DNA of 64,000 bases from an uncultured Eubacterium sp. (GCA_910584245.1 CAJTZF010000008.1:1-64000), one strand, 5' to 3'; shown: positions 49,112 through 60,230, counted from the first letter of the stretch. The notes: generated by a model from the sequence alone, not told the origin. Program-made: numbers and translations.

Positions 49112-49155
49112 ATCTTACCACAGTTGTAGAGCAGTGTCAATAAGAAATTGACACT
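49112..49155 (-). promoter_or_regulatory. sigma-A promoter of rpoB-rpoC with a palindrome over the -35 box
   Basis: On the minus strand TTGACA (49135-49140), a 17-nt spacer and TAAGAT (49112-49117). The -35 box is one arm of a perfect palindrome, AGTGTCAA (49133-49140) and its complement (49148-49155), with a 7-nt loop. On the plus strand the palindrome is followed by six T, so it could also stop antisense transcription. Confidence 0.75.
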
Positions 49156-49169
49156 TTTTTCAAATTTGT

Positions 49170-49697
49170 CTACTTTTTATAAAGATCATTTCCCTCACAG
49201 TCAATAACAGTAATAACCGGAAGATTTTCAACCTCCAACTTTCGGATCGCTTCCGTCCCTAAATCCGCATACGCTATGATTTCACTTTTTTTAATACACT
49301 GTGACAAAAGAGCTCCCGCGCCTCCTACAGCGGCAAAGTACACAGCTGTATTTTTTTTCATAGAATCTATTACATCATCACTTCGCCTGCCCTTTCCAAT
49401 CATTCCCTTTAATCCGAGATCTAAAAGAACCGGTGTGTACTTGTCCATACGGCTGCTCGTCGTCGGTCCTGCAGATCCAATCACCTGTCCTTCACGGCTT
49501 GGTGTGGGGCCAAGATAGTAAATAGTCTCATTTCTTATATCAAAGGGAATTTCCTGTCCCTTTTCTAAACACTCCGTCATTCTTTTGTGGGCAGCATCCC
49601 TGGCTGTGTATATCGTTCCCGAAAGATATACGTAATCCCCTGACTTTAAATCCCTGACTTTCTCTTCCGTTAAGGGTGTACAAATATACTTATCCAT
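49170..49697 (-). CDS. Class I fumarate hydratase, beta (C-terminal) subunit
   Basis: A 175-aa protein of the Fe-S fumarase/tartrate dehydratase beta family. Typical stretches are LKSGDYVYLSGTIYTARDAA, YLGPTPSREGQVIGSAGPTT and YFAAVGGAGALL. With the alpha subunit at 50518-51360 it would form the two-subunit hydratase that interconverts fumarate and malate. ATG at 49697 has AGAGGA 6 nt upstream; the longer frame lacks a site. Unusually, two plus-strand genes separate it from the alpha gene. Confidence 0.9.
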   Translation of the reverse strand: MDKYICTPLTEEKVRDLKSGDYVYLSGTIYTARDAAHKRMTECLEKGQEIPFDIRNETIYYLGPTPSREGQVIGSAGPTTSSRMDKYTPVLLDLGLKGMIGKGRRSDDVIDSMKKNTAVYFAAVGGAGALLSQCIKKSEIIAYADLGTEAIRKLEVENLPVITVIDCEGNDLYKK

Positions 49698-49755
49698 TTT
49701 TATCCTCTTTTCTGCGCATAACGCCAAATTTAATGCAAATATTTTTTGTGAACAA

Positions 49756-49784
49756 TTGACGAACTACATGAATTATGTTAAAAT
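49756..49784 (+). promoter_or_regulatory. sigma-A promoter of the DUF4234-DUF2752 pair
   Basis: TTGACG (49756-49761), a 17-nt spacer and TAAAAT (49779-49784), 37 nt before the DUF4234 start codon. Confidence 0.75.
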
Positions 49785-49821
49785 TAGTTAAAGTTTTTTA
49801 TAAAAGGAGGTTTTATCAAAA

Positions 49822-50166
49822 ATGCTGAAAAGTAGGAATATTGCACTTTGTATCATTCTTTCTATTGTAACTTGCGGTATCTACATGTGGTACTGGATAG
49901 TTGTCCTTACAGATGATACAAACCAAATTGCAGGAGAGCCGGGAGATACTTCAGGTGTCATGGCCTTAGTGTTGTCAATTGTCACATGCGGGATCTATGG
50001 TATGTATTGGGCATACAAACGCGGTGAAAAAATCGACAAGGCTCATCAAAACCGCGGTGAGGCCGCCTCAAACGGCGGAGTTCTGTATCTGATTTTGTAC
50101 ATATTTGGAGGTATTATTGCTCTCGCTCTGATTCAGAATGAGGTCAATAAATTTGCAGATGTGTAA
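49822..50166 (+). CDS. DUF4234 membrane protein
   Basis: A 114-aa protein with three hydrophobic segments (about 5-28, 43-65 and 87-107). It shows an internal repeat, IILSIVTCGIYMWYW and LVLSIVTCGIYGMYW, typical of DUF4234. A Gly/Ala-rich cytoplasmic loop contains GEKIDKAHQNRGEAAS. Function is not known. It has AGGAGG upstream and its own promoter. It overlaps the next gene, also a small membrane protein, by 8 nt. Confidence 0.85.
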   Translation: MLKSRNIALCIILSIVTCGIYMWYWIVVLTDDTNQIAGEPGDTSGVMALVLSIVTCGIYGMYWAYKRGEKIDKAHQNRGEAASNGGVLYLILYIFGGIIALALIQNEVNKFADV

Positions 50167-50515
50167 AAAGCAGAAAGCAATCGCTCTTATTTTACTGTTA
50201 GGTTTCATTTATGCAGTCATAGTACGGTATACATCTTTTTGTATACCGTGCTTTTTTCAAACATTGACCGGACTAAAATGTCCTGGCTGCGGTATTACTC
50301 ATTTTTTCTTATCCATAATGAAACTTGATTTTTACAATGCATACCTCGCAAACCGCTTTCTTTTTATAACCTCTCCTATTTTAGCATTTCTTTTGATTAT
50401 AAACCTGTTTTTCGATAAAGATGTTTATGCAAAACCCATTTATAAATGGCTGGCTATTATTTATGCCATAAGTCTTTTTATTTGGGGAATCGCACGAAAT
50501 ATTCTGAATATCTGA
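50159..50515 (+). CDS. DUF2752 membrane protein
   Basis: A 118-aa protein with about three hydrophobic segments and the family signature LTGLKCPGCGITHFFLS (about 37-53). DUF2752 proteins are common small membrane proteins of unknown role, often next to DUF4234 genes as here. The ATG at 50159 overlaps the upstream stop, suggesting translational coupling; an in-frame ATG at 50138 is also possible. A terminator-like hairpin lies within its codons 22-33. Its stop is 2 nt from the convergent fumarase alpha stop. Confidence 0.82.
   Translation: MCKKQKAIALILLLGFIYAVIVRYTSFCIPCFFQTLTGLKCPGCGITHFFLSIMKLDFYNAYLANRFLFITSPILAFLLIINLFFDKDVYAKPIYKWLAIIYAISLFIWGIARNILNI
50222..50257 (+). terminator. Intrinsic terminator embedded in the DUF2752 coding sequence
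   Basis: An 11-bp stem (50222-50232 with 50241-50251, one G-T pair), an 8-nt loop and six T follow the DUF4234 stop by about 55 nt. It looks like a textbook terminator yet lies inside the next gene, so translation of DUF2752 would have to open it. Confidence 0.65.
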
Positions 50516-50517
50516 TC

Positions 50518-51360
50518 TTACTCATATCTTCGAATATGCCGGTTGACATGACAACAAATATTAATCGCTACCGGCAATCCGGCGATATGAGTTGGATAAG
50601 TTTCAATATTCACTCCAAGAGCCGTCACTTTTCCTCCAAGTCCTCCCGGTCCAATTCCAAGATCATTAATTTTTTGAAGCATTTCCTCTTCAAGTTCTTT
50701 CACATATGGAATTTCTGAACTGCTATTTAACTCTCTCGTCAATGCTTTCTTAGCCAGAAGAGCACATTTTTCAAAAGTACCTCCAATACCCACTCCAACT
50801 ACGATAGGGGGACAGGCATTCGGACCTGCAAGCTTTACTGTCTCAAGTATTGCTTCTTTAATTCCCTCTATCCCGTCTGCCGGCTTAAGCATATACAACC
50901 TGCTCATATTCTCACTTCCGAACCCCTTTGGCGCCACGGTAATTTCTACCTCATCTCCAGGTACAATTTCATAATGGATAATGCCGGGGGTATTATCATT
51001 CGTATTTATCCGTTCCACAGGGTCCTTTACTACCGACTTCCTTAGATAACCTTCCTCATATCCCTGGCGGATTCCTTCATTAACGGCATCCCCGATAAAA
51101 CCTCCCTCAAAATGAACGTCCTGGCCTATTTTCATAAATACAACAGTCATACCAGTATCCTGGCAAATCGGTATAGACTGGTCTGCTGCAATCTCCATAT
51201 TTTTCTCAAGCTGGCCAAGTATTTGCTTGCCCAGCTGAGATTCTTCCCTATCTTTTGCTTCTAAAATCGCTTCCTTTACATCATCGGAAAGTTTTATATT
51301 AACTTCCATGCACATCTCTTTGACGGCCTGTGTAATTTTACTCGTTTGAACTGTTCTCAT
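50518..51360 (-). CDS. Class I fumarate hydratase, alpha (N-terminal) subunit
   Basis: A 280-aa protein of the Fe-S fumarase alpha family. Conserved stretches are [44 protein letters not shown] and [19 protein letters not shown]; cysteines in ICQDTG, NACPP and FEKCALL are the likely 4Fe-4S ligands. ATG at 51360 has AGAGGA 6 nt upstream and overlaps the end of gyrA by 23 nt, so it is probably cotranscribed with gyrA. The beta gene is 0.8 kb downstream beyond two opposite-strand genes. Confidence 0.92.
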   Translation of the reverse strand: MRTVQTSKITQAVKEMCMEVNIKLSDDVKEAILEAKDREESQLGKQILGQLEKNMEIAADQSIPICQDTGMTVVFMKIGQDVHFEGGFIGDAVNEGIRQGYEEGYLRKSVVKDPVERINTNDNTPGIIHYEIVPGDEVEITVAPKGFGSENMSRLYMLKPADGIEGIKEAILETVKLAGPNACPPIVVGVGIGGTFEKCALLAKKALTRELNSSSEIPYVKELEEEMLQKINDLGIGPGGLGGKVTALGVNIETYPTHIAGLPVAINICCHVNRHIRRYE

Positions 51361-53893
51361 CGGTATCCTCTGGCTCCTTCTCCATTTTTTGCGAAAGATC
51401 ATCTTCCTTTTCAGAAGAATCATTTTCTTCTTTTCTCACTTTAGCAATACTTGCCACTACGATATCCTTTGAACTATCCAGATTCATAAGTTTAACTCCC
51501 GAAGTGACACGGCCCCGCACCGAAATTCCACTCACTTCAATACGAATAATAATTCCCTCATTTGTAATAAGCATCACTTCCTGATCCTCATGGACAACTT
51601 TGGCAGCCACGACAAACCCTGTTTTTTCAGTAATCTTATAACATTTGACACCTTTGCCGCCTCGGTGCTGAACTCCAAATTCATGGATATCTGTTCGCTT
51701 TCCTAACCCGTATTCTGATACAAGAAGCAGTTCCTCACCTTGGCTGTCCAGCTGCATCCCCACCACTTCATCATCAAATGCGAGATTCATCCCCCTTACG
51801 CCAATAGAATTCCGTCCTGTCGGCCGGACATCTTCCTCCTTAAACTGAATACACTGTCCCTGTTTCGTTACAAGAAGGATACATTTTTTATTATCCGTAA
51901 CCTTCACTTCAATTAAGTCGTCATCTTCCCTGAGATTAATTGCTTGCAGGCCTGATTTACGTATATTTTTGTACTCTGCCACCGAAGTTTTCTTTACCAG
52001 TCCATGTTTTGTCGCCATAAACAAGTATGTATTTTCATCAAAATTTTTCATCGCGATTACGGCTGTAATTTTCTCTTCCGGCAAAAGCTGCAGAAGATTC
52101 ACAATTGCAGTCCCTCTGCTTGTCCTTCCCGATTCCGGTATTTCGTAAGCTTTAATACGATATACGCGCCCTTTATTCGTGAAAAACATCAAATAATGGT
52201 GCGTAGTGGCCATAAACAAATCTTCGATATAATCATCATCAATTGTCTGTATGCCTTTAATCCCTTTTCCGCCCCGGTGCTGGCTCTTGAAATTGTCAAT
52301 CGTCATTCGTTTGATGTATCCCATATGTGTAAGAGTAATTACTGTATTTTCTACAGGAATAAGATCTTCCATAGAGATATCAAACTCATCAAAACCAATC
52401 GCAGTACGGCGCTCATCGCCATATTTATTTGCAATTGCACTTATTTCTTCTCTAATAACACCGAGAAGCAGTTTCCGGTCAGCTAAAATAGCCTTATATT
52501 CTCCAATTCTAACCATCAATTCATCAAATTCTTTTTCAAGTCTCTCCCGCTCTAAACCTGTCAGTGCACGTAAACGCATATCTACAATGGCCTGCGCCTG
52601 CACATCATCCAGCTCAAAGCGTTCGATCAGGCGTTCTTTCGCAATCGGCGTACTCGCTGATCCCCGAATAATTTTTATAACTTCATCAATATAATCCAGG
52701 GCAATAAGCAACCCTTTTAAAATATGCGCCCGCTCTTCTGCTTTATTTAAATCATATTTCGTACGCCGGGTAACAACATCCTCCTGGTGCTCTAAATAAT
52801 GCTTGAGCATCTGCTGGATGTTCATAAGGACTGGCTCATTATTTACAAGTGCCAGCATATTTACACCAAAGGTGTCCTGCATCTGGGTATGTTTATAGAG
52901 CTGGTTTAATACCACATTTGGATTGACATCCTTTCGAAGCTCGATGCATATACGCATTCCTTCACGGTTGGACTCGTCGCGGAGTTCCGTTATGCCATCT
53001 ACCCGTTTTTCCTTATGAAGATCCGCAATTTTTTCTATTAAGCGCGCTTTATTTACCATGTAAGGAAGCTCTGTCACGATAATGCGGTTTTTTCCATTTG
53101 CCATCGGCTCAATGTTGGTGACAGCGCGCACACGTATTTTTCCATGCCCGGTGCGGTATGCTTCTTCAATTCCCCGTTTTCCCAAAATAGTAGCGCCAGT
53201 AGGGAAATCCGGCCCCTTTACAATATCTATAATTTCATCTATTGTAGTATCCCGGTCTTCCTCCACGATATTATCTATAATTTTGACAACCCCATTTACC
53301 ACCTCACGGAGATTATGAGGAGGAATATTGGTAGCCATGCCGACAGCAATTCCGGATGTTCCATTTACGAGCAAATTCGGATATCTGGAAGGAAGAACGA
53401 CAGGTTCTTTTTCTGTCTCGTCAAAGTTAGGAACGAAATCAACTGTATTCTTGTTAATATCAGAAAGCATCTCCATAGATATTTTACTTAGACGTGCTTC
53501 CGTATATCTCATGGCCGCTGCGCCATCCCCATCCACAGAACCGAAATTTCCATGGCCATCAACAAGTGGATAACGTGTTGACCACTCCTGCGCCATATTG
53601 ACAAGCGCCCCATAAATTGAACTGTCACCGTGAGGATGATATTTACCCATCGTATCCCCGACAATACGCGCACATTTACGATGTGGTTTGTCTGGTCCGT
53701 TATTTAGCTCAATCATTGCGTATAAAATACGGCGCTGAACAGGCTTCAGACCATCCCGCACATCAGGAAGCGCTCTGGATGCAATAACTGACATGGCATA
53801 TTCGATATAGGAATTTTCCATGGTTTTTCTCAGGTCAACCGGTTTAATGTCATCCATAAAACCTCTGTCTTTGTCAAAAATATTTTCATCCAT
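51338..53893 (-). CDS. gyrA: DNA gyrase subunit A
   Basis: An 851-aa type II topoisomerase subunit that cuts and passes DNA to introduce negative supercoils. The quinolone region reads [20 protein letters not shown] (83-102), and the catalytic tyrosine is Y130 in MRYTEARL. The C-terminal beta-pinwheel carries the GyrA box QHRGGKG (near 550 and again near 740). At the position of Escherichia coli D87 the residue is G95. The acidic tail ([20 protein letters not shown]) is common in the group. It follows gyrB by 17 nt. Confidence 0.98.
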   Translation of the reverse strand: MDENIFDKDRGFMDDIKPVDLRKTMENSYIEYAMSVIASRALPDVRDGLKPVQRRILYAMIELNNGPDKPHRKCARIVGDTMGKYHPHGDSSIYGALVNMAQEWSTRYPLVDGHGNFGSVDGDGAAAMRYTEARLSKISMEMLSDINKNTVDFVPNFDETEKEPVVLPSRYPNLLVNGTSGIAVGMATNIPPHNLREVVNGVVKIIDNIVEEDRDTTIDEIIDIVKGPDFPTGATILGKRGIEEAYRTGHGKIRVRAVTNIEPMANGKNRIIVTELPYMVNKARLIEKIADLHKEKRVDGITELRDESNREGMRICIELRKDVNPNVVLNQLYKHTQMQDTFGVNMLALVNNEPVLMNIQQMLKHYLEHQEDVVTRRTKYDLNKAEERAHILKGLLIALDYIDEVIKIIRGSASTPIAKERLIERFELDDVQAQAIVDMRLRALTGLERERLEKEFDELMVRIGEYKAILADRKLLLGVIREEISAIANKYGDERRTAIGFDEFDISMEDLIPVENTVITLTHMGYIKRMTIDNFKSQHRGGKGIKGIQTIDDDYIEDLFMATTHHYLMFFTNKGRVYRIKAYEIPESGRTSRGTAIVNLLQLLPEEKITAVIAMKNFDENTYLFMATKHGLVKKTSVAEYKNIRKSGLQAINLREDDDLIEVKVTDNKKCILLVTKQGQCIQFKEEDVRPTGRNSIGVRGMNLAFDDEVVGMQLDSQGEELLLVSEYGLGKRTDIHEFGVQHRGGKGVKCYKITEKTGFVVAAKVVHEDQEVMLITNEGIIIRIEVSGISVRGRVTSGVKLMNLDSSKDIVVASIAKVRKEENDSSEKEDDLSQKMEKEPEDTDENSSNE

Positions 53894-53910
53894 GTTTTAC
53901 GTTCCTTTCT

Positions 53911-55860
<1,950 letters not shown>

Positions 55861-55875
55861 TCATTCTTTTCTACG

Positions 55876-56952
55876 CTATTTCACAGAACCTGCAACTATC
55901 TCAAAGGTTTTATGGATATTCATCCCATGCTGGACAAATTCCTCCAAACCTGTACATGTAATGATTGTCTGAATTCCTTTTATATGCTCTAATAAAAAAT
56001 TTTGTCTTTTTCGGTCGAGCTCAGACAAAACGTCATCCAAAAGCAAAATCGGCTTTTCCCCTGTTTTTTCTTCCACAATATGGATCTCTGTTAATTTCAG
56101 TGACAGCGCTCCGGTTCTTTGCTGTCCTCTTGAACCATATTTCCTCAAATCCTTATCGTCAGACACAAAAGATAGATCATCCCTGTGTGGTCCCACATGA
56201 GTTGTTTTGGCAAATAAATCCCTTTTCTCCGACATTGCCAGCTCCCGTCCAAAACTGTCTAACGTGACATTTGGCTCATAGGACAAATCCAACGTTTCTT
56301 TTCCGCCAGTCAGGCTCTTATGTATTGTTTTAATATAACCATTCAGCTTCTCTACAAATTCTTTTCTTGCCCGTATAATATAGGAACCATATTGTACCAG
56401 TTGACTGGTCCATATATCAAGTGTGTCCAATAATTCAGAATTTATACTAATTTGTTTTAACAATTCATTTCTCTGCTTTAAAACATGCTTATATTTTGTC
56501 AAATTATATAAGTACAGCTTATCGAGCTGACATAACTCCATATCAACAAATTTACGCCTGGCATCGGGACCATTTTGGATAATTGCTAAATCCTCTGGCG
56601 AAAAAAATACAACGTTACATATGCCGAGAAGATCTCCGCTTTTTTTTACCGGAACCCCGTCTACAGCCATACCCTTTGCTTTGCTCCGCTTCAAATGCAC
56701 ATCAATTTTATGCCGGATGCCATCTTTGAGTACAAACATCCTCAAATGCGCTTCTCCCTTACCAATACGGATCATTTCCTTATCCTTGCTTCCCTTGTGG
56801 GAACGTGTTGTAGAACAAAGATAAATTCCCTCCAACACATTCGTTTTTCCCTGGGCATTATCCCCATAAAGGACATTTGTCTCCCGGCTGAATTCAAAAA
56901 TCTCCCTTTCATAATTTCGAAAATCTAACAGTTCCAAAGAGTCAATTATCAT
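55876..56952 (-). CDS. recF: DNA replication and repair protein RecF
   Basis: A 358-aa SMC-like ATPase that helps load RecA at gaps. Walker A is YGDNAQGKTNVLEGIYL, the signature region is YGSRGQQRTGALSLKL and the Walker B is KPILLLDDVLSELD. The start overlaps the yaaA stop (ATGA), so translation is coupled. Gene order is as in Bacillus apart from the usual small gene between recF and gyrB, which is absent. Confidence 0.97.
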   Translation of the reverse strand: MIIDSLELLDFRNYEREIFEFSRETNVLYGDNAQGKTNVLEGIYLCSTTRSHKGSKDKEMIRIGKGEAHLRMFVLKDGIRHKIDVHLKRSKAKGMAVDGVPVKKSGDLLGICNVVFFSPEDLAIIQNGPDARRKFVDMELCQLDKLYLYNLTKYKHVLKQRNELLKQISINSELLDTLDIWTSQLVQYGSYIIRARKEFVEKLNGYIKTIHKSLTGGKETLDLSYEPNVTLDSFGRELAMSEKRDLFAKTTHVGPHRDDLSFVSDDKDLRKYGSRGQQRTGALSLKLTEIHIVEEKTGEKPILLLDDVLSELDRKRQNFLLEHIKGIQTIITCTGLEEFVQHGMNIHKTFEIVAGSVK

Positions 56953-57161
56953 ATTTGGTTTACCTTCACCTGGTTTCCTTCCAAACCAATTACATCACCC
57001 GGACACACCTTTCTGCCCCGGCGCAGCTCTACCTCTCCATTCACCGTGACCATACCGTCCTCAATCATGAACTTGGCATCCACACCAGAACCAGCTAAAC
57101 CAGCCAGTTTTAGTGCCTGCCCAAGTTTAATATACGCATCCTTAATGACTATCTCTTCCAT
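56949..57161 (-). CDS. yaaA: S4-domain protein YaaA
   Basis: A 70-aa single S4-domain RNA-binding protein (YIKLGQALKLAGLAGSGVDA, then GMVTVNGEVELRRGRKVCPGD). It lies between dnaN and recF in most Bacillota and may act in ribosome assembly; its exact role is not established. AGAGGA precedes the ATG, and the end overlaps recF by 4 nt. Confidence 0.93.
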   Translation of the reverse strand: MEEIVIKDAYIKLGQALKLAGLAGSGVDAKFMIEDGMVTVNGEVELRRGRKVCPGDVIGLEGNQVKVNQI

Positions 57162-57203
57162 TTTTTTCCTCTTTTCTGAACTTATTCACCCTCGCATTAC
57201 ATT

Positions 57204-58307
57204 TTAATTTTCAATCAAATTCACAGGAAGGATCAGATATATGTAAGATTGGTCATCCCTTATGAAACACGGCGCCTTGGCATTAAACAAATACAGGTTT
57301 ATTTCTTCTTCATCAATGACCCTTAATACGTCAATAATAAATTTAGGATCAAAAGCAATACGGAGATCTTTGCCTTCTTTTGTTATATTGATATTTTCAT
57401 CCATAGAACCAATCTTCGTATTCATTTCGAGTTTAATTTCATTATTTTTTATATTTATGATGACCGGTTTATTTTCCGCCTCCCGAAGAAGAAGAGTAGC
57501 ACGGTCTATACATGCCAAAAGCTCTTTCCGGTTTACGTTTACTTTAGTTTCGTAATCATTGGAAAGCATCTGATTGATATTATAAAAATTTCCTTCGATC
57601 AGTCTTGATATAATAATGGTCTTTGCAAATTCAAATAATACATGGTTTTTGGAAAAGTATATCTCTACTTCATCCTCAATCCCCCCCGTCAGAATTTTAC
57701 TGACTTCGCTCAATGTCTTCCCGGGAATTACTACTTTTATATCGTCATAACTTTCCTTTAGCTGCATTTTCCGAATTGAAACGCGGTGAAGGTCTAGTGA
57801 TGCAATCTGAAATTCATCTCCGTGAATTTCAAATAGTTCGCCTGTCAATATTTTATTATTCTCGTTATTTGAAATGGAAAATATAGTTTGTTGTATCATT
57901 TCCCTGAGAGTAAATTGTGATACTGTAATTTTCTTTGTTTTTTCTATTTCTGGGAGCATAGGAAACTCTTCATGGTTTTTCCCTGAAAGATTAAATTTTG
58001 CTTTTCCACAAAACAAAAGGATATTTTCCTTATCATCCGCCTCAAAAAATATTTCCTGGTCAGGCAGTTTCCGAATAATGTCTGAAATCATTTTTGCGTT
58101 TACAAGGATAATGCCTTCTTCTTCCACATGCGCAGTAATTCTTGTCTCAATGCCTAGCGACATATCATTTGTAGTGAGCTTTAACTCCTCCTCGAGCGCT
58201 TGAATAACTACACATTCAAGAATTGGCATCGTTGTTTTTCCCGGTACTGCTTTTAATACAATATTGATTGCTTCATTCATATCAGATTTATTGCATGTGA
58301 ATTTCAT
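57204..58307 (-). CDS. dnaN: DNA polymerase III beta subunit (sliding clamp)
   Basis: A 367-aa ring clamp subunit with three repeated domains of about 120 residues. It starts MKFTCNKSDMNEAINIVLKA and ends PVNLIEN, like other clamps. ATG at 58307 is preferred: AAGGGG lies upstream and the product begins at the family's usual place, while the open frame reaches 15 codons further. It is 190 nt downstream of dnaA; that spacer is AT-rich and may contain the unwinding part of the origin. Confidence 0.97.
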   Translation of the reverse strand: MKFTCNKSDMNEAINIVLKAVPGKTTMPILECVVIQALEEELKLTTNDMSLGIETRITAHVEEEGIILVNAKMISDIIRKLPDQEIFFEADDKENILLFCGKAKFNLSGKNHEEFPMLPEIEKTKKITVSQFTLREMIQQTIFSISNNENNKILTGELFEIHGDEFQIASLDLHRVSIRKMQLKESYDDIKVVIPGKTLSEVSKILTGGIEDEVEIYFSKNHVLFEFAKTIIISRLIEGNFYNINQMLSNDYETKVNVNRKELLACIDRATLLLREAENKPVIINIKNNEIKLEMNTKIGSMDENINITKEGKDLRIAFDPKFIIDVLRVIDEEEINLYLFNAKAPCFIRDDQSYIYLILPVNLIEN

Positions 58308-58352
58308 GTAGCGTACATCCCCTTTCATGTGGAAATCATATAAATATAACAT

Positions 58353-58660
58353 TTAAATTTAGTATTATGTAGTATTAAGGGCGGTTAATTTGTTTAAAAC
58401 TAAATAAAACGCTTAATATAAAGCACTTGAAGCCAAATAATAACCTCTTTAGATACATTGGATGCAGTGTTGATAATGTGGGACAACCAATAGGGCGTCA
58501 AGGGTTAAGTTTTTTCATCAGCACATCAATCGTGTTTTGAAGGCTGTTATCAACTTTAAGTTTTTCTTTAATTTTGGTATAACCGTGTATAACTGTGGAA
58601 TGATCCCGTTTTCCAAGCTTCTCTCCAATATCAGTTGTGGATAAGTCTGTTAATTCCTTG
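58353..58660. other. Probable oriC region (dnaA 3' end and dnaA-dnaN spacer)
   Basis: Plus-strand G/C balance changes between dnaN and dnaA: by hand, 57301-57420 has about 12 G and 23 C, while 58981-59100 has about 35 G and 30 C although both genes are on the minus strand. The spacer 58353-58440 is very AT-rich. DnaA-box-like sequences on the minus strand are TTATCCACA (58636-58644, inside dnaA), TTATCAACA (58468-58476) and TTATACACG (58584-58592). Bacillus unwinds at the corresponding spacer. The boxes are fewer and weaker than expected. Confidence 0.5.
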
Positions 58661-59850
58661 CACAGGTACATACAAATTTGCCTGGGAACTACAACACTGT
58701 TTTGTCTTCTTTTGGAGACAATTGCGTCTTCGGTCAGATTAAAGTGGTCGGTTACAATTTGAACGATAAAGTCAACCGATATTTCTCTGGCATCTGGTTT
58801 TATAATGTCTTTTAAAGCATCTTCTGCCAGTGAAAGAGTGATTTCCTGATGCGTGAGCTTTGAGAGGAATATCACTTTTTTATATGCGCCCTCTAAATCA
58901 CGAATATTTGATCTTATATTCGTAGCGATATAACTTAAAATTTTATCTTCAAGCTTTACGGATTCATTTTCCTGGTAATTTTTTAGGATCGCCATGCTTG
59001 TCTCATAATCAGGGGGCTGGATATCGACCGGAAGGCCTGAGTTGAAACGGGAACGGTACCGCTCGTCGAGCTGGTCCATATCCCTTGGCGGCTTATCACT
59101 GGATATTACAATTTGCTTATTTGCTTGATACAGGGCTTCAAACGTATTGAAAAATTCAATCTGGGTCGATTCTTTTCCAATGATAAATTGAATATCATCA
59201 ATAAGCAACACGTCTACGTTTCGAAATTTTTTCCGCAGATTTGTCGTGGCTGCGGTATCTCCCTTTTTCTTATTGGTACGAATGGCTTCGATTACCTGGT
59301 TCGTAAAATCTTCACTCGTCGTGTAAAGAACGTTTAACTCCGGGTGATGCTCAAGAATGTGTCTAGCAATGGAGTGCATCAGATGAGTTTTGCCAAGTCC
59401 GGAATTGCTATATAAAAAAAGCGGATTATAAATTTGTGAGGTAGGCGCTTCTGCAACGGCAACTGCGGCGGCATGTGCCATCGAATTGCTTCTGCTGATG
59501 ACAAAGGTATCAAAGGAATGACCGGATTTCAAATAAGGGTACCGATCTGTCAGATTTTCTTCCTTTATATATGTAGAAATAGTATCCGCTTCATAAACAT
59601 ATTTTGTGTCGACTTCTTTTTCAGTCACAACTTCAATTGCTACTTTGATGTGAATATCATATCTCGATTTGAGTATGTCAATACAATCTCCCTGTGTATC
59701 TTTATTAATTTTAAATGTGACGGCATTATCTTCGTAAGAAATAATTTCTAATGGTTCTATAAATGTGCGGATTGCTGGTCCAGTAATCCCACTTTTTTCT
59801 TTTAAATAAGAAATAATGCTGCTCCATTGCGCCTTTATCTTGTTTTCCAT
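58498..59850 (-). CDS. dnaA: Chromosomal replication initiator DnaA
   Basis: A 450-aa AAA+ initiator. Domain I (about 1-85) and a short domain II precede the ATPase, with Walker A NSGLGKTHL (149-157) and Walker B VLLIDDIQFI. Domain IV binds DnaA boxes through the signature GKRDHSTVIHGY near the C-terminus. It is transcribed from the promoter at 59907-59935. No DnaA box was found in the promoter region, so classic autoregulation at that site is not evident. Confidence 0.99.
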   Translation of the reverse strand: MENKIKAQWSSIISYLKEKSGITGPAIRTFIEPLEIISYEDNAVTFKINKDTQGDCIDILKSRYDIHIKVAIEVVTEKEVDTKYVYEADTISTYIKEENLTDRYPYLKSGHSFDTFVISRSNSMAHAAAVAVAEAPTSQIYNPLFLYSNSGLGKTHLMHSIARHILEHHPELNVLYTTSEDFTNQVIEAIRTNKKKGDTAATTNLRKKFRNVDVLLIDDIQFIIGKESTQIEFFNTFEALYQANKQIVISSDKPPRDMDQLDERYRSRFNSGLPVDIQPPDYETSMAILKNYQENESVKLEDKILSYIATNIRSNIRDLEGAYKKVIFLSKLTHQEITLSLAEDALKDIIKPDAREISVDFIVQIVTDHFNLTEDAIVSKRRQNSVVVPRQICMYLCKELTDLSTTDIGEKLGKRDHSTVIHGYTKIKEKLKVDNSLQNTIDVLMKKLNP

Positions 59851-59906
59851 GAAAAAACCTGCCTAACTCGTCAAAATTGAAAATAAGGGTATAAACGTAC
59901 CACTAT

Positions 59907-59935
59907 ATTTTACCTCAAAACGATAGTTTTTTCAA
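59907..59935 (-). promoter_or_regulatory. sigma-A promoter of dnaA
   Basis: TTGAAA (59930-59935), a 17-nt spacer and TAAAAT (59907-59912), 57 nt upstream of the dnaA start. It is divergent from the rpmH promoter. Confidence 0.75.
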
Positions 59936-59975
59936 TGGCTATTTGCAAATTTACAATTTTCTTTGAATATTTTGC

Positions 59976-60004
59976 TTGACTATTCATCAATTCAATACTA
60001 TAAT
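59976..60004 (+). promoter_or_regulatory. sigma-A promoter of rpmH
   Basis: TTGACT (59976-59981), a 17-nt spacer and an exact TATAAT (59999-60004), 44 nt before the rpmH start. Confidence 0.88.
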
Positions 60005-60047
60005 TAGGCTTGATACGGATTTAATAACAAAAAGGAGGTGTGACGAT

Positions 60048-60182
60048 ATGAAAATGACATTTCAGCCAAAAAAGAAATCCAGGGCGCGTGTACATGGTTT
60101 CCGTAAAAGAATGAGAACTTCGAATGGTAGGAAGGTGCTTTCCAGAAGAAGAGCGAAGGGAAGGAAGAAATTATCTGCGTAA
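60048..60182 (+). CDS. rpmH: 50S ribosomal protein L34
   Basis: A 44-aa, very basic ribosomal protein ([20 protein letters not shown], then [20 protein letters not shown]). It has AAAGGAGG upstream and a near-consensus promoter. It begins the conserved rpmH-rnpA-yidD-yidC-jag-mnmE string on the right side of the origin. A hairpin with a T-rich tail after the stop probably lets much more rpmH than rnpA RNA be made. Confidence 0.98.
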   Translation: MKMTFQPKKKSRARVHGFRKRMRTSNGRKVLSRRRAKGRKKLSA

Positions 60183-60195
60183 TGCGGTATTGTGC

Positions 60196-60230
60196 AAAGT
60201 CACAAAGATGTTGTGGCTTTTTCTTCTCTT
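60196..60230 (+). terminator. Partial terminator/attenuator between rpmH and rnpA
   Basis: A 10-bp stem with one G-T pair (60196-60205 with 60211-60220), a 5-nt loop and a T-rich tail (TTCTTCTCTT). It probably reduces read-through into rnpA. Confidence 0.6.
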
